64,000 bases of DNA. It comes from Clostridiales bacterium PH28_bin88 (GTDB lineage Bacteria; Bacillota; PH28-bin88). The position numbers were made by a program, and so were the translations under genes. This document shows positions 9,626 through 17,039 of the stretch, in pieces. Positions within the stretch are counted from its first letter, which is position 1; each line of letters begins with the position of its first letter. The stretch is from NCBI GenBank assembly GCA_000987045.1, contig LAKY01000058.1, forward strand, positions 91,461 through 155,460. The letters run 5' to 3'. Under the pieces are notes generated by a model that saw only the letters and a program-made list of their open reading frames with translations, was not told the DNA's origin and did no database searches.

Positions 9626-9689
9626 GTAGACATGTGATAAGTATACGACGTGGCCGAGGTTTTCCCTGTCGGCGGCGCGACAATTTTTT

Positions 9690-9740
9690 TGGTAACGATG
9701 AACATTCCTGTGTTACCATTTTAATCCTCAAGCGTTACCA
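9690..9740. promoter_or_regulatory. Three 7-bp half-sites spaced exactly 22 bp
   Basis: TGGTAAC at 9690-9696 is followed by GTTACCA at 9712-9718 and GTTACCA at 9734-9740. The centres are 9693, 9715 and 9737, each 22 bp apart, so all three lie on the same face of the helix. The first is inverted relative to the other two. This looks like a multi-site operator upstream of the GntR-type regulator gene and upstream of the small plus-strand unit at 9812. Confidence 0.55.
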
Positions 9741-9811
9741 AATCAAAAACGGATCCGCTTATGCGAACCCGTTGTCCCTTTGAAGAGGAGCAGCCAGATG
9801 GCAACAGTTGC

Positions 9812-9841
9812 CTGTCACAATGGCCCTCAAGATGATATAAT
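9812..9841 (+). promoter_or_regulatory. Extended -10 promoter for a small transcript
   Basis: CTGTCA (9812-9817) and TATAAT (9836-9841) are separated by 18 bp, and the -10 box is preceded by TGA, giving the extended form TGATATAAT. Transcription would begin near 9848 on the plus strand, directly in front of the hairpin and small reading frame described next. Confidence 0.55.
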
Positions 9842-9876
9842 CTGGTTGGCAGTGAAAATTGCCCCGGCCCGGCGGG

Positions 9877-9923
9877 CACCTCCTTCCCGACCGTGGGGCG
9901 TGCGGCCCTGCGGGAAGGAGGTG
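9877..9923 (+). promoter_or_regulatory. Hairpin that would mask a ribosome binding site
   Basis: CACCTCCTTCCCG (9877-9889) pairs perfectly over 13 bp with CGGGAAGGAGGTG (9911-9923). The 3' arm contains the AGGAGGT ribosome site of the small frame that begins at 9929. In the folded RNA that site is hidden, which is the standard way type I toxin and some leader mRNAs are kept silent. Confidence 0.6.
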
Positions 9924-9928
9924 GAGCG

Positions 9929-10030
9929 ATGGGGAATATCCACGTTACCCTCAGTATAAGCGGTCCGGCTGTTGCCGTGGCCGCGTTCCTGTGGCTGGCT
10001 ATCCGCTGGATGTACCGGCGGACAAAGTGA
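9929..10030 (+). CDS. 33-residue single-helix membrane peptide, possible type I toxin
   Basis: An ATG at 9929, seven bases after AAGGAGG, opens a 33-codon frame. The peptide has a short polar N terminus, one hydrophobic helix (about residues 12-27, PAVAVAAFLWLAI) and a basic tail ending RRTK. Size, charge and topology match small hydrophobic type I toxins and holin-like peptides. No family was recognised from the sequence itself. Support comes from context: a good promoter, a hairpin covering the ribosome site, a short hairpin at its stop codon and a terminator about 80 bases later form a complete unit of roughly 300 nt. An antisense antitoxin RNA was not identified. It could instead be a leader peptide or a chance frame. 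Confidence 0.45.
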   Translation: MGNIHVTLSISGPAVAVAAFLWLAIRWMYRRTK

Positions 10031-10060
10031 GAAGGCTGGTGTACCCCCACCAACCTTCTC
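10029..10060 (+). other. Inverted repeat at the small frame's stop codon
   Basis: GAGAAGGCTGGTG and CACCAACCTTCTC form a 13-bp stem with one mismatch and a 6-nt loop, overlapping the TGA of the small peptide frame. No T-run follows, so it is more likely an RNA-stabilising or antisense-pairing structure than the terminator itself. Confidence 0.5.
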
Positions 10061-10108
10061 GGTAAACGGTTCCCGTGGCTTGAATAACGGGCCGCACGCC
10101 CCGCAGTC

Positions 10109-10148
10109 GGGTTCGCCTTCCGGCGGGCCCTTCTGCTTTTATTATTAT
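10109..10148 (+). terminator. Likely terminator of the small transcript
   Basis: GGGTTCGCC and GGCGGGCCC pair over 9 bp including two G-U pairs, with a 4-nt loop, followed by TTCTGCTTTTATTATTAT. This would end the transcript that starts near 9848. The rest of the gap up to 10286 shows no gene. Confidence 0.5.
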
Positions 10149-10286
10149 AAACCTGTCATGGTTTGTCAATACATGCTGCTGAAAAGGGAAGTGATTACGT
10201 CCAAGCGCCGGTAAAATCAAAATGGATCCGTTAAGATGCTTTAACTCCCTGTGCCGGCCAAAAGCAAGGGTGCCCTAGGGTACAGG

Positions 10287-10856
10287 TTACTTGACCAGCC
10301 AGCGCAAGAGCGGAGGCATCACCAGCAGTACTCCCACAATCCGGATGAGGTGCAGGGCCGCCACCTTGGGGGCGTCCGCCCCCAGCACGCTGGAAATCAG
10401 CACCATGTCGGTCATCCCGCCGGGGGCGGTGCTGAACAGGGAGGTGACCACGTCCAGCTTGCTGATCCTGCTGATCACCAACCCGGTGATGATGCCGGTG
10501 GTAAGCAGGGTGATGACGAGAACAACCGCAGGCAGGGCAATCTGCTTGAGTTCGTGCACAACCTGCGGGGTGAAACTCAGGCCGATCATGGCGCCTAACA
10601 AGATTTGGATAACTACCCGGGTCCAAGAAGGAAGGGAGCCCAGCGGCATCCCGCTCCCCTGGGCTATCGCCACCAGCACCATCGACCCCACCATGGCCCC
10701 GGCGGGGATCCGTAATTTAAGTGCGACCAGCCCTCCCACCGCCGCAATGACAAGAGTAAGCGCCAAGTAGACCATTTTCCGTCCCAACCCTTTCCCATTC
10801 TTTTCTTTCGTCCCGGCACCCGCCTCCCCGGACCGGGCATCCGGTAAAATAACCAT
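10287..10856 (-). CDS. AbrB-family (duplicated-domain type) membrane protein, single half
   Basis: This protein of about 189 residues has five or six hydrophobic helices and matches one repeat of the AbrB-duplication membrane family (not the AbrB DNA-binding protein). Signatures are RIPAGAMVGSMVLVA near the start and FSTAPGGMTDMVLIS near residue 140. Full-length members carry two such repeats in about 350 residues. This one has a single repeat and would need to dimerise, which is also common in Firmicutes. The frame opens at 10865, but the ATG at 10856 has better spacing to GGAGGA. Function is unproven in the family; a transport role is assumed. It stands alone on the minus strand. Confidence 0.75.
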   Translation of the reverse strand: MVILPDARSGEAGAGTKEKNGKGLGRKMVYLALTLVIAAVGGLVALKLRIPAGAMVGSMVLVAIAQGSGMPLGSLPSWTRVVIQILLGAMIGLSFTPQVVHELKQIALPAVVLVITLLTTGIITGLVISRISKLDVVTSLFSTAPGGMTDMVLISSVLGADAPKVAALHLIRIVGVLLVMPPLLRWLVK

Positions 10857-10865
10857 ATCCCCCAC

Positions 10866-11209
10866 TCCTCCAGCAAATACTGGTACGAGTTTTACCCTAA
10901 CTCAAAGTGGCGGGGCTGTTCCAGAGGGCCTGTACAGCCGGGCCCGGAAAAGATGTACGAAAATGGCCCCAGTCACTCGCAACTGGGGCAAAGACGACAA
11001 GTACAAAGCCATTTTTCCCTTCTGGAGCCTACTTGCTTTCTGGTTTCGTCTTCAACCACGGGCCACAGCGCCCCCTCCCCCTGCCTGTATTCTACCACTA
11101 TTCAGGGAAGAAGCGCAACATTTGGCACAAAAACAAAAGTGTCCGCCTTTCATCCCCGCCCTTGACTTTTTCAAGCCGGGGACTTCCCGGCGGGTAAGTT
11201 GAAATGGTC
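10866..11209. other. Gene-free stretch upstream of the vapBC pair
   Basis: No convincing reading frame is present. There is one perfect 8-bp inverted repeat, GCCCCAGT with ACTGGGGC, at 10966-10989, without a T-run. The low-coordinate end should carry the promoter of the AbrB-type gene and the high-coordinate end runs into the vapBC promoter. Confidence 0.4.
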
Positions 11210-11246
11210 TTGATTTGTAGCCACTATTATGCTACAATGTAGCCAC
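11210..11246 (+). promoter_or_regulatory. vapBC promoter with overlapping operator repeats
   Basis: TTGATT (11210-11215) and TACAAT (11233-11238) are 17 bp apart, and TGC precedes the -10 box. TGTAGC half-sites occur at 11216-11221 and 11238-11243, 22 bp apart, with an inverted copy GCTACA at 11231-11236, so GCTACAATGTAGC forms a near-perfect palindrome over the -10 box. The direct repeat GTAGCCAC accompanies both copies. This is the expected layout for autorepression by an antitoxin or toxin-antitoxin complex. Confidence 0.65.
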
Positions 11247-11261
11247 AAAGGAGGGTTCATG

Positions 11262-11531
11262 ATGAAGAGCGTCGGCATCAGGGAACTCAGGGACAACCTC
11301 AGCCGTTACTTGGAAGAAATCAAGGAGGGGCAGGCAATCTACATCACGTCCCGTGGCGTGCCGGTAGCACGAATTTCTCCGGTGAGTGATCCCGTGGACC
11401 CCGCCATCTCGGCTTTGCTGGACACGGGTCAAGCCCACTGGAATGGCGGTAAGCCCAAAGGCAACCCATCCCCCCCCTGCCTTAAAGGCAAGAAATCTAT
11501 GAGCGACATGGTCAGCGAGGACCGCCGATGA
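11262..11531 (+). CDS. Phd/YefM-type antitoxin
   Basis: This 89-residue protein begins KSVGIRELRDNLSRYLEEI and continues YITSRGVPVARISPV, the standard prevent-host-death fold: an N-terminal DNA-binding part and a flexible C-terminal tail that wraps the toxin. Two ATGs compete (11259 and 11262); the second has 7 bases to GGAGG and is preferred. Its last four bases overlap the toxin start (ATGA), so the two are translationally coupled. The promoter region carries repeated half-sites fitting autorepression. The pair stands on the plus strand among minus-strand genes, consistent with independent acquisition. Confidence 0.88.
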   Translation: MKSVGIRELRDNLSRYLEEIKEGQAIYITSRGVPVARISPVSDPVDPAISALLDTGQAHWNGGKPKGNPSPPCLKGKKSMSDMVSEDRR

Positions 11532-11950
11532 TTGCGTATCTCGACACCAGTGCGCTGGTCAAGTTATACGTCAGTGAGGAAGGTTCGGAAGTCGTGCATC
11601 GCGCGGTCACCCAAGCCACGGTCGCCGCAACTTCTCAAATAGCGTATGCCGAAGCCAGGGCCGCCTTTTCACGGTCATGGCGCGAAGGACTGCTCTCTGA
11701 AGGTGACTACCGGCGCACGATCGCGCTCTTCAGAGCGGACTGGGATCGTTACCTGGCCCTTGCTGTCTCTGACAAAATCATTTTCCTGGCAGGGGATCTC
11801 ACGGAATATCATCAGCTCCGGGGCCTTGATGCTATTCACCTGGCCAGCCTGATCACCCTCCGGCAGCAAACCGAGGAACCAATGACCGCCCTTTGCTGGG
11901 ATACCAGGCTGAAGTCAGCCATGCGTGACTGTGGTTTTTCCGTTTGTTGA
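11528..11950 (+). CDS. vapC: PIN-domain toxin, VapC family
   Basis: This 140-residue PIN-domain ribonuclease starts MIAYLDTSALVKLYV, placing the first catalytic aspartate at residue 6. Further acidic residues follow in YAEARAAF and in RGLDAIHLASL, giving the four-acid magnesium site of VapC nucleases. Family toxins cleave tRNA or rRNA. The gene overlaps the antitoxin by four bases and is intact at normal length. It is followed convergently by an EamA transporter gene. The RNA target cannot be predicted from sequence. Confidence 0.9.
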   Translation: MIAYLDTSALVKLYVSEEGSEVVHRAVTQATVAATSQIAYAEARAAFSRSWREGLLSEGDYRRTIALFRADWDRYLALAVSDKIIFLAGDLTEYHQLRGLDAIHLASLITLRQQTEEPMTALCWDTRLKSAMRDCGFSVC

Positions 11951-11966
11951 GTGGTTTGAATTCTAG

Positions 11967-12902
11967 CTAGCCAAAGATCACGATTAACGCCCCTGCTAAA
12001 ATGAATAGTGTACTCCAGACAAGGGTACCGGTGACGCGCTCTTCCCCACCTAACAAAACGGGGCCGATGGCCATGGCGAACCAAACGCGGGTATTATACA
12101 GGGCGTTCACAATAACCACCGGCGCGAAGCCCAGTGCCGTATTCAGGGCTATAATCGCGACCCCGCTGGTCACACCGGCCAGAGCCAGGTTAAGAAAAGC
12201 CTCCCGGTCCATGCCCACCAGCTCCCGCCAACCTTTTTGCAAAGTAAATACCAGCGACTGCACAGCCAGGGCCCCCAGTCCGCCCACGGCGGAAGTCAAC
12301 ACTGCGGAAGGCGACTCCGTGAGGCTTAATTTCCGCAAAAGATCCGCCCCACCATAGGCCAGGCCGGATGTCACAGCCAGGAGCATTCCCACAGACGATG
12401 GCCTTTGGAAAACTGTGTTGGGCTCCTCAATCGCAGCCGCCATTTCCCCTTTCTGCCGGGCCTTTTCCCCTTTCTGCCGGGCCTTTTCCCCGGAAAGCCA
12501 GTAGACTCCGAATACCACCAGGACAAGCCCTACCAAAGAAGTAATGTTTAAGACCTCTCCCAGCAGCAACACCCCGAAAACCAGGGCAAACAAGGTCTGC
12601 GTCAGCGAGAGCATTATCGCCCTGGCAGAACCGATGCGGGCCACCGCCAGGTAATTCAGCGTCCGTCCCAGCACATTGGCGACCACGCCACCCGATGCCG
12701 CCAAGAGCAATCCTTCCCGGCTGAGGGTGAGCAATCCGCCGGTATTGGATGTCACGACTAGAAAAAGGCCAAAGACCAGGTTGTTCACCAGCAAGTTGAC
12801 CATCACTCCGGCGGAGGCGGTAGCTTGTCGCATCCCCCGCTGGGTCAAAATGGAGTTTAATGAAAAGCATAAGCCGGCTGCAACAGCTAATAGTTCCCCC
12901 AC
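11967..12902 (-). CDS. EamA-family (DMT superfamily) transporter
   Basis: This 311-residue protein contains two EamA repeats of five helices each, with typical segments SIGLTQTLFALVFGV-like (LSLTQTLFALVFGV) in the first half and GVAIIALNTALGF in the second. Members export amino acids or other metabolites. The linker between the halves contains a perfect tandem repeat of EKARQKG encoded by a 21-bp duplication, an unusual charged insertion probably made by replication slippage. The start is a GTG behind GAGGTGGATCC. A second, related EamA gene is found at 22047-22994. No substrate can be assigned. Confidence 0.85.
   Translation of the reverse strand: MGELLAVAAGLCFSLNSILTQRGMRQATASAGVMVNLLVNNLVFGLFLVVTSNTGGLLTLSREGLLLAASGGVVANVLGRTLNYLAVARIGSARAIMLSLTQTLFALVFGVLLLGEVLNITSLVGLVLVVFGVYWLSGEKARQKGEKARQKGEMAAAIEEPNTVFQRPSSVGMLLAVTSGLAYGGADLLRKLSLTESPSAVLTSAVGGLGALAVQSLVFTLQKGWRELVGMDREAFLNLALAGVTSGVAIIALNTALGFAPVVIVNALYNTRVWFAMAIGPVLLGGEERVTGTLVWSTLFILAGALIVIFG
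12447..12489 (-). repeat. 21-bp tandem duplication inside the EamA gene
   Basis: Two exact in-frame copies of a 21-bp unit encode EKARQKG twice in the cytoplasmic linker of the EamA transporter. The repeat number may vary between strains. Confidence 0.75.
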
Positions 12903-13009
12903 GGATCCACCTCATTGCCGCTCCATTTTCTGCTCTCACCGTATGTTGCACCAGTTTTCCGTCTTGCCTGTCTAATTCCACCGGCAAGGGAACCGGTTGT
13001 GGCGCCTCC

Positions 13010-13222
13010 CTACCATGGCAAGGGTTTGGACTTGGTACGCTTCGGGCTGACGTAAATAGCGTCGTTTGGACAGGCCAGTTCGCAAAGGTAGCAGCACATG
13101 CAATCCTCCGGGTAAGCGAGGTATACCGTTTTACCCAGTACGCGAATTACGTCCATGGGGCAAGTATCCCAGCACTGCAGGCAACCGTTACACCGCTGGT
13201 AGTCGATTTTTTCGATGCCCAT
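13010..13222 (-). CDS. Two-cluster [4Fe-4S] ferredoxin, AprB-like
   Basis: This 70-residue ferredoxin has two cluster motifs, CNGCLQCWDTCP near the N terminus and CMCCYLCELACP in the middle, joined by a region resembling the beta subunit of adenylylsulfate reductase. The C-terminal tail of true AprB is missing. The frame opens with a GTG at 13231; the ATG at 13222 has better spacing to GAGGTG. It follows the flavoprotein gene within 15 bases and is almost certainly its electron partner. The pair may be a fumarate-reductase-like or AprAB-like redox enzyme of unknown substrate. Confidence 0.85.
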   Translation of the reverse strand: MGIEKIDYQRCNGCLQCWDTCPMDVIRVLGKTVYLAYPEDCMCCYLCELACPNDAIYVSPKRTKSKPLPW

Positions 13223-13234
13223 TGCTCTCACACC

Positions 13235-14950
13235 TCACCGCGGGGAATAGACTTCCCGGGGTGGTGGCAAGTAGGGAGTGGGAAATTCCACTGCTTCCAC
13301 TTCCGGCCCCCGTTCACCCTTGCCAACCATTACCCATTTTAACCAGTGCACATTATCCGTCAGGGGAAAGTCTTTCCGGAATACGAACCCCCGGCTCTCC
13401 TGCCGGAACAGCACGCTCCTCAGCACCAGTTCCGCCAGGCAGATCATGGACCGTACCTCAAAGACCTTGACCAGCCCGTGGGCATCACGGGCGGTAAGCA
13501 TAGACAGGCAATGATCCCGCACGCGTTCAACTTGTTGCAGGGCGACGGTGAGGGCTTCCTCGCTCCTGAGGTAGGCGACAGGATAAGGGATTAAAGCCCC
13601 CAGGAGGTCTGACACCACCTGGTCAGGTTCCACCCCACCGCTCCGGCGCAGCGGCGCCGTCAGTTCCCGTGCCGCTATCTCCACCTGCCGCGGCAGGTCT
13701 TCCCCTCCACCTGGGGGCTGTCCTGCCGCCAGGGCTTCCCCGGCCGCCTGCTCGCCGGCGATGGCTCCGGATAAAAAGGCAAAAGTCAAGTTCAAGCCGG
13801 TAATGGACCAGGTGCCGTGGACAGGTGAACAGGTGGCGTCACCCGCGGCGTAGAGGCCTGGCAGACCGGTGGCACAGCGAGTGTCGATATGGATCCCTCC
13901 CCCGTGCACCAGCGTGCCTTCGAAGGCCGGCATCCATTCCACCGGGCGGCTAAAGGGATCCAGTCCCAGCCTGGCAAACGCTCTGAAGCCTTCGGGCAAC
14001 AGCTTTTGCAACAGCGCCCTGTCCTCGCTTCCCACGGGAGAAAGGTCAAGGTAGATGGGACCCCGGCCGGCTTCCACCTCCATGGCCATCCCGATGACCA
14101 GCCTGGTCAGCCTGGCCCGGCTCCCCAGTTGCGGGTCATAACGGTACATGAACTCCTCTCCGGCAGCGTTGATGAACCGGCCGCCGCTCCCTACCATCAG
14201 GCTCAGGCCATGGATGTCGAAGTCCCTGGCAGTGGTGTTGGACATGGCCTGGTCCAGGTTGCGCAGCTTCGCTCCAGCCCGGTAGGCCATCAACTGCCCT
14301 TCCCCCGTCAGGTTCTGGTGGCCGATAAAATACGCTTTAAACCCGCAACCCCCTGCGGTCAACACCACGGCCCCTGCCCTGAACAAAAAAAGTTCTCCCG
14401 TGCGGGTGCCTATACCCACGGCGCCGGCAACCCGCTCTCCATCTTTGACCAGGTGGGTAACCATCACCCGTTCTACCATGCTTACTTGTTTCTCCCGCGC
14501 TTTCCGGCGCAGGGTGTCCATCATGGGCAAGGCATTGATCATCGCCGTGAGCGTGTTGATATTGCCCCGGGCCTTGCGGCGCCGGAGGCGGCCTTGCTGG
14601 TCCTCTTCCAGGATCACCAGGCCCCGCTCTTTTCCCCAGGCCTGCAGTTCCATGGCCAAAGGGTACGCCTTCTCCAACTGCAGCCGCACCCACTCCTGAT
14701 CGTTCAGGTATTCGCCGCGCACCACGATTTCCTCCAGCCATGCCTCCGGGTCATCCTCCGGCAGGCAGATGTTGATGGCACCTGCGGCGAAGGGGCTGCA
14801 TCCGCTCCTGCCCACCCGGCCCTTGTCCGCCAGGATAACCCGCGCCCCTTGCGCCGCCGCCTTGACGGCCGCGAAGCAGCCCGCGGCTCCACCGCCGATC
14901 ACCAGCACGTCAGTATCCAGCACGTGATCGACCAGCCTCGTTACCTTCAA
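13235..14950 (-). CDS. FAD-binding protein of the fumarate reductase/AprA superfamily
   Basis: This 571-residue flavoprotein opens with the dinucleotide-binding site DVLVIGGGAAGCFAAVKAA and has the family HGGGIHIDTRCATGLPGLYA and GDATCSPVHGTWS signatures that close around FAD. The C-terminal helical domain of fumarate reductase and AprA is present. It is cotranscribed with a ferredoxin resembling AprB. Real AprA is longer (about 620-660) and sits with sat/aprB/qmoABC, none of which are here, so a role on an organic substrate imported by the neighbouring TctABC is more likely. The start codon is TTG. Exact reaction unknown. Confidence 0.82.
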   Translation of the reverse strand: MKVTRLVDHVLDTDVLVIGGGAAGCFAAVKAAAQGARVILADKGRVGRSGCSPFAAGAINICLPEDDPEAWLEEIVVRGEYLNDQEWVRLQLEKAYPLAMELQAWGKERGLVILEEDQQGRLRRRKARGNINTLTAMINALPMMDTLRRKAREKQVSMVERVMVTHLVKDGERVAGAVGIGTRTGELFLFRAGAVVLTAGGCGFKAYFIGHQNLTGEGQLMAYRAGAKLRNLDQAMSNTTARDFDIHGLSLMVGSGGRFINAAGEEFMYRYDPQLGSRARLTRLVIGMAMEVEAGRGPIYLDLSPVGSEDRALLQKLLPEGFRAFARLGLDPFSRPVEWMPAFEGTLVHGGGIHIDTRCATGLPGLYAAGDATCSPVHGTWSITGLNLTFAFLSGAIAGEQAAGEALAAGQPPGGGEDLPRQVEIAARELTAPLRRSGGVEPDQVVSDLLGALIPYPVAYLRSEEALTVALQQVERVRDHCLSMLTARDAHGLVKVFEVRSMICLAELVLRSVLFRQESRGFVFRKDFPLTDNVHWLKWVMVGKGERGPEVEAVEFPTPYLPPPREVYSPR

Positions 14951-14989
14951 TCCCAGTTCACCGTCCTTGCATACTGATGAAAAACGGCA

Positions 14990-16486
14990 CTAGTCATCCC
15001 CACTGGGGGCAAGATAAGACGGAACGCGCTTGAAGAGGGGTGCCAGGTAGGGCCAGGCCAGGAACAGGATGGTAACAATCAACAGCACCAGGGAGATCGG
15101 CTCGGTCACAAATACGGTATACTTCCCATCGCCCAGGATCAGCGCTCGCTGGAAGTTTCCCTCCAGCATCTGCCCCAGCACCAGCCCGAGGACAATGCAG
15201 GCCACCGGGTAGCGGTGCCTGCTCAGGATGTACCCCAGGATACCGAACACAATCATCACCACTACATCCAGCAACTCGTTACGGTAAGCATAGGAGCCCA
15301 GCACGCTCAACACCATGATCAAAGGGACCAGGATCGCGTTGGGAATGCGCACCACATGGGCAAAATACCTGGCCAGCAACATGCCACCGCCAAAAAAGGC
15401 CACCTGGGACATCAGGATACCGATGAACACCGCGTAGGGCAGGACCCCCTTCTGGAAAAATTCCGGGCCGGGGGTAATCCCGTGCAGCATCAGCGCCGCC
15501 AGGAACAGGGCGGTGGTGGCGGAACCGGGAATGCCCAGGGTGAAGGTGGGGATCAGGTCGCCCACCACACAGGCGTTTTTGGCCACCTCGGGCGCCAGCA
15601 GGCCGTTGACATTCCCCTGGCCGAAGGTCTCCGGATCCTTGGCCGCCCTTTTCTCCATCAGGTAGGCCACGATGTTGGCGGTAGAGATGCCCAGGGCAGG
15701 CATTACCCCCAGCAGGATACCGATAATACCGCTCCGGATCATGGTTACCGGCCGCCGGAAGGCCTCCTTGACCCCGCTCCACACGCTGTCGCTGGCAGTG
15801 AAGGTCTCCGCAATGGTACCGGAACCCGCCGTCCCCAGGGCGATAGCCTGGGAGAGGGCGAACAGGCCCAGCGCTACCGGAATGATCTCGATGGTATCTT
15901 CAAAGTACTGCAGGCCAAAGGTGAACCGCATAAACCCGTTGATGGGATCAGGGCCGATAAAAGCCAACAGCAGGCCCAGCCCGCCCAGCATCAATCCCTT
16001 GATGGTTTCCCCCTGGGCAGCCACCGATAGCAGCGACAGGGCCAGCAGCGCGATCATGGTGTACTCCGTCGGCCCGATCAGCAGCGCTACGGTCACCAGG
16101 ATGGGAGAAATGAGTACCAGGGACAGCCACCCCACAATCCCGCCAGCCAGTGATCCCCCGGTGGAGATGCCCAGCGCCAACCCTGACTTCCCCTGCCGGG
16201 CCAGGGGGTAACCGTCCCAGCAGGAAGCTACTGAACCGGCGCCGCCGGGAGTATTGATCAGGATGGAGGCGATGGAGTCCCCGTAAGTGGTGGAAGCATG
16301 GATCGCAGCCAGGAAGATGATCGCCGTGGCGGGCTCCATGTTGTAGGTGAGGGGAAGCATGGAAGCCACGCCGAAACTCGGTCCCAACCCCGGCAGAGCA
16401 CCGATCAATAATCCGTAAAGGGTACCCAGGAGCAGGAACAGGATATTTTCTCCCTGGAACGCAACCAGCAAACCGTCAAGCCACAT
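14990..16486 (-). CDS. tctA: Tripartite tricarboxylate transporter large permease TctA
   Basis: This 498-residue protein with about 12 helices carries the TctA signatures GALPGLGPSFGVASMLPLTY and ASTTYGDSIASILINTPGG near the N terminus, and the inverted-repeat copy GVMPALGISTANIVAYLM in the second half. It is the main transport subunit of the three-part uptake system for carboxylates. The binding protein (17040) and small subunit (16508) are directly upstream. Length is normal. The substrate is probably an aromatic or tricarboxylic acid, judged only from the adjacent UbiD/UbiX genes. Confidence 0.95.
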   Translation of the reverse strand: MWLDGLLVAFQGENILFLLLGTLYGLLIGALPGLGPSFGVASMLPLTYNMEPATAIIFLAAIHASTTYGDSIASILINTPGGAGSVASCWDGYPLARQGKSGLALGISTGGSLAGGIVGWLSLVLISPILVTVALLIGPTEYTMIALLALSLLSVAAQGETIKGLMLGGLGLLLAFIGPDPINGFMRFTFGLQYFEDTIEIIPVALGLFALSQAIALGTAGSGTIAETFTASDSVWSGVKEAFRRPVTMIRSGIIGILLGVMPALGISTANIVAYLMEKRAAKDPETFGQGNVNGLLAPEVAKNACVVGDLIPTFTLGIPGSATTALFLAALMLHGITPGPEFFQKGVLPYAVFIGILMSQVAFFGGGMLLARYFAHVVRIPNAILVPLIMVLSVLGSYAYRNELLDVVVMIVFGILGYILSRHRYPVACIVLGLVLGQMLEGNFQRALILGDGKYTVFVTEPISLVLLIVTILFLAWPYLAPLFKRVPSYLAPSGDD

Positions 16487-16507
16487 CTTTCTATGCCTCC
16501 CTCTTTC

Positions 16508-16957
16508 CTAGCTGAACCAGATTCCTGGCGGAACCGGCACCAGGAAAACCCATTTCATGGCAGCGGTAAGAACGAACGTCGCTACCACCGCGGTAATGGT
16601 CACCGTAACGGGTTTTCGATAACCCAGCAACAGGGGCAGGCATTCCAGGAAAAGGAAGGTAGCCACCGTAAAGCCGGCCAGGTAGATCAGCCCCAAGTAG
16701 GCAAACACCAGGGCGGCCAGGCCATACCAGAGAACGCCAGACCGGTGAGGCTGCGAAGGTTTGCCCGGTTTTTCCTTCGCTCCCGGCAACAACCGCCCGG
16801 CAAGGGTATATCCCGCCATCACCAGGGTAATGAAAGAGATAATCCGCGGAAACTGGGCCGGCACACGGGGATACGAAAAACTCTCTACCAGCAGCGCAGC
16901 ACTGAACAAGGCTACCAGCGCCAACATCACCAGTTCGCTGTTGATCTTTTTACCCAC
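16508..16957 (-). CDS. tctB: Tripartite tricarboxylate transporter small permease TctB
   Basis: This four-helix protein of about 150 residues matches TctB (ALFSAALLVESFSYPRVPAQ near the N terminus). The frame extends to 17035, but the extension encodes no helix and overlaps the intergenic hairpin. A GTG at 16957 behind GGGAGGT gives the natural start MGKKINSEL. It lies between tctC and tctA, in the usual operon order. Confidence 0.85.
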   Translation of the reverse strand: MGKKINSELVMLALVALFSAALLVESFSYPRVPAQFPRIISFITLVMAGYTLAGRLLPGAKEKPGKPSQPHRSGVLWYGLAALVFAYLGLIYLAGFTVATFLFLECLPLLLGYRKPVTVTITAVVATFVLTAAMKWVFLVPVPPGIWFS

Positions 16958-16982
16958 TAAGCCCCAGCACCTCCCTTGGAAA

Positions 16983-17015
16983 GTGGGGGGAGGAACCAGG
17001 CCGGCTCCTCCCCAC
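16983..17015 (-). promoter_or_regulatory. Hairpin between tctC and tctB
   Basis: GTGGGG plus GAGGA on one side pair with TCCTC plus CCCAC on the other around a short GC-rich loop. No T-run follows. Like the hairpins at 2019 and 26161, it lies between a binding-protein gene and its permease genes and may set their expression ratio. Confidence 0.5.
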
Positions 17016-17039
17016 CCGGTCCGTGCAAAGTACAAGACA

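Noticed and set aside
13010..14950. Adenylylsulfate reductase AprAB
   Set aside because: The flavoprotein is shorter than AprA, the ferredoxin lacks the AprB tail and no sat or qmo genes are present, so only a superfamily call is made.
13889..14977. 362-codon plus-strand frame opposite the FAD protein
   Set aside because: Antisense shadow without domain signatures; the minus strand shows FAD-binding motifs.
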